Shown in pieces: positions 22,022 through 31,794 of a DNA stretch of 64,000 bases. Under the pieces are notes generated by a model that was not told the DNA's origin, ran no database searches, and saw nothing but the letters and a program-made list of their open reading frames with translations. Origin of the DNA: Paraconiothyrium sp. Pb-2020 (Eukaryota; Ascomycota; Dothideomycetes; Pleosporales; Didymosphaeriaceae); contig JAJUBI010000004.1 of the NCBI GenBank assembly GCA_022419385.1, positions 1,240,001 through 1,304,000 on the forward strand. The letters are read 5' to 3'. Position numbers and translations under genes: made by a program. The first letter of the stretch is position 1. Every line of letters starts with the position of its first letter.

Positions 22022-23850
22022 TTTTGCTATTATTCCGCTATTCTTTCACTTCTTCCACTGCTGCCAATTCCTATTCCTACCGGCATCTGTACGTCTTCCC
22101 TACTTCTCACGGGATGTAACTTGATCTGACACATACAGTACCTGTTCTATCATTCTCTTCCACTGCTGCCAATTCCTATTTCTACCGGCATTTGTATGTA
22201 ATTCATACCTCTTGCTGGATACAATTTGATCTGACGACTACAGTAGCTATTCCATCAATCGCTTCCACTGCTGCTAATTCCTATTTCTACCAGCATCTGT
22301 ACACGTTTGTGCCTCTCACCAGCCGCGACTTAATCTAACGAACACAGTATCTATTCCATTCTCTTCCACTGCAGCCAATTCCTATTTCTAACGGCATTCG
22401 TATGTGTCCCTAACCTCTCACCGGACGCAATTTGATCTGACGAATACAGTTTCTATCCCATACGCTTCCACTGCTGCCAATTCCTATTTCTAACGGCATT
22501 CGTATGTTTCCTTAACCTCTCAACGGACGCAATTTGGCCTGACAGATACAGTATTCATTTCATTGTTCTCTCCACGCTGCCAATTCCTATTTCTACCGGC
22601 ATTCGTACGTTTTCTTTGGCCTCTTATCTGATGTTTGATCTGACAAGATCTAGTTTCCACTCATTCATCTTCTACTCCGCGCTGCCGATTCCTATTCCTA
22701 CTCCGCGCAGCTAATCCCTATGCTTACTGGTATCTGTATGTCTAGTCTCATCTCCTCTATTGCAGTTCGATCTAACAGATATAGTTCCCATTCTTTCATT
22801 CTTTCGGCCCTGCCCCCCGGACAACTCATATTTCAACATGTGCGTCTTACCCTCCTACCTCGGACACACTTTCGTCTGACAAACTTGCAGTCTTGTGCAT
22901 TCCTTTCCTCAGTCCTGTCCGCTGGACAGCTCATTGCTATCTGCATTCGTATGTCTGTTTTTCTTTCTCTTTTACCATGCGGCCTGAGCTAACAGCTGTT
23001 CAGACTTGAATGTTTTATTCCCCGCCCGGGAAACAACTCCATTGTCTGGCGTCTTGGGTATTTTCGCCTGAAATAAGGTGGAATCTGACCTGACAGACTC
23101 CTAGTTATCCCAACGCTGCAGCTCAATTCATCCTTACCTGCATCTCTAGACGCTATGTCTCTATTCGTACGTATCAAGGCTCTCGGCTTCGAAGCGGTTC
23201 GTGCTAATGGTTTTCCAGTTCCCCATTCTTTCATTGCTATCGGCTGCCCAGTCGGCACTGGTGGCTTGCGACGCTGCACCACATTGTACGCGCGTCCGTC
23301 TTTGTCCCTTCCGGAAATTTCTGACTGGTATTCAGATTACTCCTCTCTTTTGCTGCACCGTACAACCGCGGTCCCCGGCTACCCGTCGCTATACAAAGTT
23401 ATACCATGGAAACTTCTATTAGACGGGAGCCGGGGGTGCTCGAACATGGACATCATCGCTGTGAGCCTTGCCTCTTATGTGTCCGATCGAGAGCGTCTTT
23501 CTGACTCGGTCGTTAATGCAGATCCGACATTATTTCCATTGTTACCGATACGACTCCTTCAGCGGTGGGCAGTCTCACAAACATTCCTACGCCGGTTGTC
23601 GTCGTGTAAGTTCCTCATGATATCTCTCCCATGTTATCACAACCTCGCTGACTTCGTCCAGTGCTCGTTCTATTTCTACAATTATTCATACCACCACACG
23701 ATTCGTGCAGTTCTGGCAGCAACCCTACGTATGTACAGTTCCATCTGTGGCCCGGACCTCGCTAACTTCGAGGCAGATTTTCATCGTCATCCCTATCCAC
23801 ACATAGTTTCCGGCGTCCAGGATTTGCCCAACAAATTCCGACGCTGTGAC
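22022..23850 (+). repeat. Tandem array of exon-like plus intron-like modules
   Basis: About sixteen short blocks are separated by fifteen intron-like blocks of roughly 45-60 nt. Block limits: 22022-22088, 22139-22193, 22244-22298, 22348-22399, 22450-22501, 22552-22604, 22654-22735, 22785-22839, 22891-22948, 22996-23057, 23105-23166, 23219-23285, 23336-23460, 23522-23605, 23662-23728 and 23777 onward. Each intron-like block starts GT (mostly GTATGT or GTACGT) and nearly all carry CTGAC or CTAAC shortly before a YAG end. The first seven modules are clear DNA repeats of about 102 bp sharing CCAATTCCTATTTCTACC; later ones keep the splice pattern but have diverged. One reading frame stays open through all blocks if block 10 uses the nearer acceptor at 22995. 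The start codon is unknown. It could be a many-microexon gene or a noncoding spliced repeat. Confidence 0.7.
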
Positions 23851-24982
23851 TCAGCGGCGTAGGTTCTCCAGTTAGCACTTCATTATGACATTATCCTAAC
23901 TCTGCTACAGATTCTTAATCATCAATATTGTCGCCATAAACCTTCTCAGCCATAGCCACGACTATCCCGCAGGGACGTGTCAGTGGCTCATATGATGAGC
24001 CTACGATCTTGAATCGGAGGTGCGGTAACAAGGGTGGTGTCGGGGGTGCCGGGTTCGGACAAGATCGTCAACTTCGGTCGTGTTGCGGGGGTTGAGGTGC
24101 GTGGGTGAACTCATGATGTTCGAAGGAATCGCAATATGGTCTTAATTAGCATAGATACGATGGCCTTCTATCCAAATGAAGTGGACCAGAAAAGTAATAG
24201 TTCCATGTTGTGCACAGGTTTGCTGGCTTCAAGTATGTGGCTCAGAACGCGGCCCTTGAGTTGATACATTGCTCCGCACTATCCTCTGTTCACCTCGCCC
24301 TGCCGCTCAAACGCTACGTAGCAGCCAATATGAGGTCCTCCTGCAGTTGCTTGGTCCCTCTTCACCGGGCGCGAAGACTTGGCGCTCCTTCCCCAATTGA
24401 CGTCGCAATTTTAACTCCCCACCTTCCCGCATACCCACCACACTCTCACCCGCTTCCTTGCCGCAACGGCCAAATTTTCAAGCCTTCGCCCCAGACTTAC
24501 AACGTTGGCATTCAGGTCGTTCGCAGTTGAAGAAGATCAACAACTACGTCAACCCAAAGTATTGCCCCAGGCCGGGGCCCCGCAGTCGGTCAAGAAGATC
24601 AATCACCCCCTCATGGAAGGTGAGTCTTATTCCGGCCAACGAGCCGCTTATCCGCCTACTCACACGTACAGTTGAAAAAGAACCAGGAGAAAGGTCAATG
24701 ACGCAAAGCGAGACCTACTCGCAGCAGGCGCCGCAGTCCGTCGCAAAGCCCACGACTCATCCTCTTGAGTTGAGGCCGAGACCAATTGAGCTTCTTGCTC
24801 ACATGAAGATCTTCAACCCGAGTCTACCAATCCGCTACTTCAAAATCAACTGCAAAATGTCTGACAACATCTCCGAGAACATGCAAAACGCAGTCTTCTC
24901 TGAAACCGCTTCTTCCTCGCCATGCTAGTGAGTATTTGCTCAGCCTACCTTTTGCAGGGTCGACTGTTTCTAACGCATGCAG
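23851..24982. other. Degenerate region after the array
   Basis: A further intron-like block ends at about 23910 (CTAAC then TACAG). A 156-codon frame at 24458-24928 is Pro/Ser/Arg-rich and contains one or two intron-like stretches (GTGAGT near 24620). It may be part of the same decayed gene as the kinase fragment that follows, but no conserved domain is visible. Confidence 0.35.
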
Positions 24983-25096
24983 AAAGCAGGCCGCCCATGA
25001 AGAGATCAGGACGAGAACGTCATCCTAGACGGAGAGGGCAACATCAAGTTGATCGATTTCGGTAGCGAGGGGGTGAAGGCGAGACCTTCGAAATCG
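24983..25096 (+). pseudogene. Protein-kinase catalytic-loop fragment, broken
   Basis: From 25010 the frame reads DENVILDGEGNIKLIDFGS, matching the end of the kinase catalytic loop (normally HRDxKDENV) and the Mg-binding DFG motif, closest in style to PAS-kinase/Snf1-like enzymes. Just upstream, residues that should be the HRD block are present only in a different frame (one base missing), and the exon frame hits TGA. The usual sequence after DFGS is not found; the frame runs into a GTGAGT donor and then the 76-bp repeat. Nothing resembling the rest of a kinase lies nearby, so this is a relic or a captured fragment. Confidence 0.6.
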
Positions 25097-25136
25097 TGAG
25101 TGCTACTCTGACTTCGCCGTATGGCGTTTTTTAACA

Positions 25137-25377
25137 GGCTCTCCAGATTCCCGAGGGCCTGACGGGTCACAACGTTGATTACGCATTCACCAATTACGTT
25201 GAAATACAATCGAAACAATCGCCATGGCTCTCCAGATTCCCGAGGGCCTGACGATTATGCGTTCATCAAGTACGTCGAAATACAACCGAAACAATCGCCA
25301 TGGCTCTCCAAATTCCCGAGGGCCTGACGATTATGCGTTCATCAATTACGTCGATATACAACCGAAACAATCGGGCT
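25137..25377 (+). repeat. Three-copy tandem repeat, 76-bp unit
   Basis: Copies start at 25137, 25226 and 25302 with GGCTCTCCARATTCCCGAGG. The second and third are 76 bp; the first carries about 12 extra bases after GCCTGACG. Copies differ at a few positions only, so the expansion is recent. Each contains CCATGG at its junction, giving repeated short frames MALQIPEGLT. The unit length is not a multiple of 3. Confidence 0.85.
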
Positions 25378-25881
25378 CAAATGAGCTTCCGAAATCTTCT
25401 GAAGAAGCATCTCCCGATATGCTTCTTCAAGGAGACAATCGACGGGCTCCTCCTTAACCAGCACACCGTCCGGAAATCTGTTCGATCACAATCCTACAGT
25501 GTCGGCCAGGGTGAGATTGGCAATCCTGCTTCGCATTTGCGGTCAGCTCTTCGCCACCGTCCTTCCAAGCCGAGCCTGCTCGCAGGCACGGAATCAGCCG
25601 TCGGCTTGGGCCAACTGCGTGAGGACGACAACGACGAGGTTGACTCATCCAAGGGCCCGCAGCGCTCCGGCCAGGGGCTGTCCGAAGGGGCGGTCGCTCG
25701 GCAGCGCAAGAGTCCGAAGGCCAAGGGCAAGAAGCCCATTGTCGAAGTTCCCTCCTCTCACTTGACAAAATGTTGCCTTGGAGGCATCAATGAACATTAC
25801 TCTTACGATGCACAATACGAACACGGTATGCGATATTTCATTGCTCTTAGTCATTATCGCATTCTAACCTTACCAGGTTGA
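25300..25881 (+). CDS. Unrecognised 193-codon frame starting in the repeat
   Basis: The frame starts at the ATG in the third repeat copy. After the repeat it encodes a basic, Ser/Gly/Lys-rich protein (SSKGPQRSGQGLSEG, RQRKSPKAKGKKPIVEV) with one hydrophobic patch. The region is GC-richer than its surroundings, which favours long open frames, and no domain or splice signal supports it. It may be the remains of the gene that also contained the kinase fragment. Low confidence. Confidence 0.25.
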   Translation: MALQIPEGLTIMRSSITSIYNRNNRAQMSFRNLLKKHLPICFFKETIDGLLLNQHTVRKSVRSQSYSVGQGEIGNPASHLRSALRHRPSKPSLLAGTESAVGLGQLREDDNDEVDSSKGPQRSGQGLSEGAVARQRKSPKAKGKKPIVEVPSSHLTKCCLGGINEHYSYDAQYEHGMRYFIALSHYRILTLPG

Positions 25882-26540
25882 TCTCTGAGTCGGCTTCTAA
25901 CAACGATAGAGGCAGCCTTATAAACGTAACTCTTCCTGCATTTCGTCGCGTATGCGTCTTTCCTCGTCCTTACTCGTCGACATGATATAAGAAGCTGCAA
26001 TAAAAGATACATGGAAGGAGGATTAGAAGAGATGACACGAGCCGCAGCACGCGGGCATGTGAATACAGGAAGCGCTGATGTGTCTGCACACTATGTAGGG
26101 CAGTGCATTATTCTTTTGTTCACGATGGCAGGACCATGGCGAATTTGGGTCAGCATCCTTCTGTTGTTACGGTGGCAATGAATAAGAAATTGAAAACAGG
26201 TCCTCTCAGCCTTCTCTTACTTTTCATGGCCATATAGACTTGCGATTGTGATACATCATACACATCGTTGTCACACATACCATATGCAGCATGTTCAAGG
26301 AAACTTTGTTTCTGGTATCATATCCATACACCCTAATCCCCCGAAAGACAAAACGCCAAACGCCGGCAAAACCCTCAATCTCGAGATCACTGCTTGTATG
26401 ATCAATTAGTCAAATTAGCTTCTTCCGCCTTTGCTTGCATTAACTTACAGTGGCTCGAAACGCGGAGCAGCAGCTATCGTTATGGTTAGTTTTTTGCTCA
26501 CAGAAGCAGTGACCACTGTAGGAAAGGTTTACTAACACTT
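25882..26540. other. Gene-poor, AT-richer stretch
   Basis: No coding frame of interest. It forms the 3' flank of the small minus-strand gene to the right, with intron-like YAG stretches on both strands near 26450-26540 that I could not tie to exons. Confidence 0.4.
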
Positions 26541-26974
26541 TCAGCGGCCGAGGCCAAACAGTCTCCGCAGCCAGGCCCCGAAGGACCTGACTGCGGCCCC
26601 GATGCCGGCAAAGGCGCGGCGAAAGGCGAGGCCTATGACTTTTCAGTCGCTATACCATAGCACAAATCGCGAGAGGTTACTGACCCCACGTTGGCAGCTG
26701 AGCCGCGAGAGCAGCACTCGCGCTCTCGAGGACTGGACCTCTGTGTATCGTTAGCCAACCCCATGAAGGCGCCTCAAATCCGTTGTCACCGCTCCTCTAA
26801 GCTTGTACGCAGCAGATTCTGGCCAACTTACGCGGAGTAGGGGTCGGGCCCGGCCACGGGCGACGACCTGCAACCCTCCCTGCCCAGGGGAGGGCGAGGG
26901 AGAGGGCGGTCGGCGCGGATGGGAGAGCGATTTAGGCGGTCTGGAGACCGCGGATGGCCGCGTGTATTGACCAT
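26541..26974 (-). CDS. 96-aa basic protein with cationic amphipathic C-terminus, three exons
   Basis: Exons on the minus strand: 26974-26832, 26740-26685 and 26632-26541. Introns of 91 nt (GTAAGT, branch CTAAC, ACAG) and 52 nt (GTCAGT, branch CTGA, TAG) keep phase through both joins to a TGA. The N-terminal half is Arg/Pro-rich (NRSPIRADRPLPRPPLGR), followed by an Ala-rich segment (ESASAALAAQLPTWG). The last 29 residues alternate Arg with Leu/Phe/Ala/Trp (FRRAFAGIGAAVRSFGAW then LRRLFGLGR) and would form a cationic amphipathic helix. No signal peptide is visible from this ATG; an upstream exon is possible because a GTGAGT donor lies at 27037. The function is unknown. A membrane-binding or antimicrobial-like role is speculation from composition. 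Confidence 0.5.
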
Positions 26975-28934
26975 CTTGTTGGTGTTGAAGAAGGAGAGAA
27001 ACTGGACAGCAATAGGATATACATCTAGGCAACTCACCTGCGGGTGAAGGCGGCTTGTAGAACGTGGGACGAAGGAGCAGCCTGGTGTGAGAGAGGGCTT
27101 TAGATGGGAGGTGCTTGTTACCTACCAGGCTGCACTTCGCTGATACTTACTAGAAAAGCCCACATCTGTAGACCTACAAATGCATTACAAGATAGAGGTT
27201 CAGTAAGCTTCGAACAGAATGGGATAAATTGAGAGCATGCGTGAAATCAAATCGAAGGCTTGTCCAAAACGCTATCTGGCGGACAAAAGACTTTAGCGCC
27301 ATGACTGCAGCCTGAGTGAGGACGTCAAGCACAAGAGCCCCATCAATTGCTTCGCGCACTCGTTTAGAAAGCAGCCGCAATCTCGCCGCACGCTTGCGGA
27401 TAAGTACTTCATCAGGTGGAAAGGTGCTTTGCCACAAGAACAACAACAGCAACAACAAGAAAGCCCAGCGTGAGCCTCTGGCGCAAAACACCGTCAGAGA
27501 GGTACGTGTTAGCAGTGACGCGACAAGAAAACAACTAAGCATAAAGAACAAGTCTCTTCTTCAAGCAGTTGACAGCATCAACGAACTCAACGAAAAGAAA
27601 AAGGCTCCACCCGAAGATGAACTGGTAACCAAAAATTAACTGGTTGATATAAGGGCCAGCACCCAAGAAGAAAAAATTACTCCGTCATGAACTCCGAAGA
27701 GAACACGCCGCATCAACGCGCGCGCTGTGCAATGCGCCGAAGATGCGTGTTCCGAGGGCATTCTTGAGCGCCCAAGGTCCACGGATTAACACCCCTCCAC
27801 ACGCGTGAAGAAAGAGAAAGAGAGACGGAGATTGTGGGGCTTATATGGACTTGGGCGCCAAGCACGCCAACGAAGTCATGTGACGTACCAGTTGCTGGGT
27901 GACGGACAAGTTGCGGGGTGAGGCACCAGGCGACGGTATCACGGAGGTAAGCGGAAAAACGAGGCTCCCTTCGGTGTCTGAATCTATACAAGGCCCTCGT
28001 AGCATTGCCTCGCGCTCAACGGCACAATCGTTGTCCAGCTTCGTACATTGGGGTGAGCTCCTCTTTTGCCCAAAGCACTCTCCCAGTCTTCCTACTTAAG
28101 CTAGACATCGAGTGACCTACCCGTCGCATAGTACCTGATATAAGTGGTGCGAAGCACAAAGCGCTTCCGAGCGAGTCAATACCGGTCACTGAAAACGCCT
28201 GCAGCATCGCGCTCGATGCCGAGAAATATCCCCGCCGTAACGAAGATGCCCTCATCGAGACATCCGCATCGCACGTCTATTAATGAATTGTGCGTGTTGG
28301 CAACACAGTTGCAGCGAGGGAAAGGGCATCGACGCAAGAGAGACTTTACACAAACCGGCTGTCGCGAGACGTCCATTTGACGGGCATGGCTGCAAAATCA
28401 GCTGGAACTGTAGGACACACTGCGGGGCAGCACAAATTCGAGACCAGTAGCAGCCGAAGCAACCAAATATCGGCGCAAGAGGGACATCATGGCTTGTTCA
28501 ATATGGAAGTGGGCGATTGCGGGCTGAAGGAAGCGTAGTGGAAGTCAAAACATGCGGACATCCTCACTTAGACATGAAAGATGCATTACCTCCTCTTCTT
28601 TGTTCATAAATTGCCTCCATAATGCATGTTATAGTGCTGTAATACTCGTCTGATGCTGCACCAAGCTCATCTACGCCTTCGCCACCATGTCCCGCTGCAT
28701 GAAAAACTTTGCCCTACTTTGCCATGCTGTATGCCATTGCGCCATCTCCTTAACCAATATCAAGAGTATCCGTTGAAATATGAGGTTGCGCGCGTATTTC
28801 GAGCTCGCAGCAAAAGTACGTTCGCAGTGAATGGGCTTCAACTGGGGAATTTTGATTAGGGAAGGGATCTCCTAGCGCGCCAATGGACTTATATCTGACA
28901 TAACGTGGCCGACTGATGCTATTCTGCTACTCAG
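26975..28934. other. Gene-poor region, possible transposon debris
   Basis: Frames such as 27316-27639 (basic, Asn/Lys-rich, with LLQAVDSINELNEKKK) look protein-like but have no ATG and no recognisable transposase or reverse-transcriptase motif. The antisense frame 27174-27551 is hydrophobic only because of the opposite-strand composition. No repeats or terminal inverted repeats were found. Confidence 0.35.
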
Positions 28935-29061
28935 TCGTGCGGTACAGGAGGGCGTTTGGCTCAAGGCGCTCGAACCGCACGCGTCAGATGTGGTGGACGA
29001 GGAGGGCGACGACGGCAGCGATCTCGAGTGGGACAAGCCACGCTGGCGGATCGTCGAGTAG
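28935..29061 (+). CDS. Possible terminal exon, acidic C-terminus
   Basis: After a CTACTCAG acceptor, 41 codons lead to TAG. They encode EGVWLKALEPHASDVVDEEG and then DDGSDLEWDKPRWRIVE. The acidic tail with Trp residues looks like genuine protein, and a CTGAT branch-like site sits before the acceptor. No upstream exon was identified, so it is either the last exon of an unrecognised gene or part of a pseudogene. Confidence 0.3.
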
Positions 29062-31380
29062 GAATTTCATAAGGAATTAGTACAAGCGGTTGATTCAGAT
29101 GTGTAGGTGGTGGTTTGGTGGCTACGGAGGCGAAATCGCAGGCGCGCAAGGTTTTTTGATGTAGCGGGTGAGAGCGACGACGCGTTGTACAGGCCCGCTT
29201 CAACTTTGACGTACAAGCACAACATCACAGACGAAGCGCTCACTGACATTAGGTTGTATACAGCAACAGAAAGTCAAGATACTGGATAGAGCTTAACGGA
29301 CCACAACGTTGACACATCTCTTCACGATACACGAGGCTTCTTCCTTAAGACACCAGCAGCGCTGGTGAGCTCAATGAAAAAGAAAGTCGAACTCCGAAGA
29401 GCGAGAGCAAGCAAAAATTAGCCGGATGGCAGCAAAAGCTGACAGTGTGGCCTTACCTGCTTGACACTGATCCACGGCGCTGTTTGGTTAGTATGGTGAA
29501 GAAAAGAAGGAGAGAAGAGGGGGAAAGAGGCTTTATGTACCTGACGGACGCGCGCTAGCGCTAGCGTTACCACTGCCTCCTTGAGCGCTCATCGCCCAGG
29601 TGAATAGATCAGTGATCTCGGGCGCGACAGCCGACGGCCGACGAGCGCGGAAACTTCTGGATCAAGGACGTGCTTCACTCCAGGTCGTCGCCCTGAGCGA
29701 CGCGGTGATCTAGGCGGCGCCTTCTATCGGCACGCGATCACTGATCTGAGGCGCCTCCGGGGTGTTTATCAAGCCCCTCCGCGCCCGGTCTCTGCTTCTT
29801 CACCCCCTCGCACCTCTCTCCGTCATTCAGCACCACCTAGGAGGATTGGCAATGGTTTCTTTTGTTTGCGAGTCTGCTGATGACGGTTGCGGGTCCAGCC
29901 GGGACAGATCACTCCATTGCACGTCGGAGCATTGGTCGAGTTTTGGACCTTCGGGTCCCCTGGCATAATTTTTGTTTACACCTTTTTCATTGAGTGTCTT
30001 CGACGATGTCGAAGCCTTGAGGAAGAAGTGCCTGCCATTGGGCTGACCTGACGGACTCAGAGCAAATACATCTCTTGGCTTGTATCTCTAGTGAGCTGTG
30101 CTATAGCTTGTCGATGCACGGTTGGTGACCTGCTTGGGTGTTGCGCCTCGCCTTCCCGTTACGCTCGTCCTGCTGCTTGATATCAAAGTAAACCTTGAGA
30201 TGCGCCAACCGCGTATCAACATCATAACACGCCGCACCTGTACAAAACCCGTTCTTTTTGTACTCCGGAGAGCCCCGCGCGTACACAACTCAATTCAAAA
30301 TAGCTTCTTGCCCATTGCTGCCGGTGTATTTGGTCTGCCCGCCTCCCTCCCGCAACGCTATGTCATGCTGACCTTGCTACTACATACCAGCAGATTGTGT
30401 CCCATAATCCAGTCCCCTCGTCCTGCCAGGCAGCCCGCCACCTCTGCTGCGTCTCCTTCCACTGGCATTATACGTGCCTCCGCGCTTACGAGCATACAGC
30501 GCTACCGGCCGCGAAACCCCCCCCAAACGCACTTCCGGCTACACTCGAGGCGAGAGTACACAAGCAAGAGAAGGAGGCACCAGCACCCTATACCTGCTGC
30601 AATTTCTGTTCGGTACATTGACAACTACGTGCAGAATTTGCTAGTACCGCAACATGTTTGACCGGCTCCGAGATCATGTGCAAGCCGTGCTTCGATGTCT
30701 CGCGATCTGGCTACGTGTTTTGCGCCCACATTGCAACTGAACATTTCTTGGGCAACCACTTGTGGGAAGGCTTGTGCGGAGTTACGGATACATGACGTAT
30801 GGTTTCATGTTGGGGCTGAACGCTTGGAAGATATCGGAGGCATATAGCGATTTACAGGCACTGGAACCGGAAGGTCACGATTTCAGACCGACTGGAATGA
30901 GGAGATTACTTATTGCTAAAGCCAGAGCAGGCAGGATGCCTCTACGTGGATGGATTAAGTCAGTCAGTGGACTTGGGTAGTGTAGCTCAGGATGTTGAAC
31001 AGATCGAAGAGGTACACCGGCATAGGGCTGCTTCAGAACACATTGCGCCCATAGACCTTGCTCAATTCCACCGTGAAAGTTGACATTGGTTGACTTTTCC
31101 AATGCTAGGCTACTCAAGCCTGCCAATTTGATATCACGACAATGTGAAGCCAATTCACCCCGCGCTCTGTCCCTCCGTCTTCACCTACCCACTGCTCCCG
31201 CCGATTCCACCTTTATAAACCCTTCCGCCCTTCCCAGTTCCATTCTCCAATCTCTCAACAGCCTCGACCACCTCCTAAGCAGTAAGCCAACCACTTCCCT
31301 CTCGAAAGGCGCAAGCAATCTAACACTCACGTCAAGGTGCTCCTTCTCTGAGACCGTTCTCCAGCGGACCAGCCACCACG
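29062..31380. other. Gene-poor region
   Basis: Contains two 11-bp odd palindromes (29606-29617 and 29736-29747). A short Cys-rich frame around 30640-30790 (EIMCKPCFDVSRSGYVFCAH) may be a relic of a zinc-binding protein but has no start. The final 180 nt are the leader and promoter of the next gene, with a TATAAA at 31214-31219. Confidence 0.4.
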
Positions 31381-31794
31381 ATGTGCCACCTCCAGCACGT
31401 CATCTACACTTGCACCCACACGGAGACCACCTTCCACCCCTGCGCCGAGATGGAGGACAAGCAGGACTGCTCGCTCGGCACCATGGAGCTCGAGCGCACA
31501 GAGAACAAGCTCTGCCCTGGCTGCGAGAATGGCATCACTCCTGTGAGTACACCCCGAGTACAATCGAGCGGTACGGCAAGGAAAAGTGAACTAACGCGAG
31601 TACAGGCTCCAATGGAGGTATCGTCTCCAGAGGGCGACAACCCGCAGCACAACGAGGCGAAGAAGAGCGAGGGCGACCTCGAGCCGAAGCCCGTGAAGGC
31701 GCAGGAGAAGAAGAAGGGCGAGGACAAGAAGAAGTGGGTCGAGCAGTTGGAGGCCGCTTCGAAGCACGAGAAGGTCGAGCCTCGTCTGCGCTGA
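31381..31794 (+). CDS. Small Cys/His-rich N-terminus, Lys/Glu-rich tail protein
   Basis: Exons 31381-31542 and 31606-31794 with a 63-nt intron (GTGAGT, branch CTAAC, TACAG), giving about 116 aa. The intron is a multiple of three and has no stop, so an unspliced product of 137 aa is also possible. The first 54 residues contain Cys and His pairs (MCHLQHVIYTCTHTETTFHP, then QDCSLG and LCPGCENG), suggesting zinc binding. The tail is a charged helix (KAQEKKKGEDKKKWVEQLEA). A second GTAAGT donor with a CAG acceptor lies just after the stop, probably a 3'-UTR intron. This architecture recurs in small fungal proteins of unknown function. Confidence 0.7.
   Translation: MCHLQHVIYTCTHTETTFHPCAEMEDKQDCSLGTMELERTENKLCPGCENGITPVSTPRVQSSGTARKSELTRVQAPMEVSSPEGDNPQHNEAKKSEGDLEPKPVKAQEKKKGEDKKKWVEQLEAASKHEKVEPRLR

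Noticed and set aside
23155..23862. Single 235-codon frame in the array
   Set aside because: It runs through several intron-like blocks and its composition changes at each boundary. It is an artefact of stop-poor T/C-rich DNA.
27174..27639. Transposase remnants in opposing frames
   Set aside because: Neither frame has an ATG with conserved DDE motifs, and no terminal inverted repeats or target duplications were seen.
30640..30790. Fifth member of the zinc-ribbon family
   Set aside because: It has Cys pairs (MCKPC, FCAH) but no CGLTxRA motif, no start codon and a nearby stop; too little to assign.
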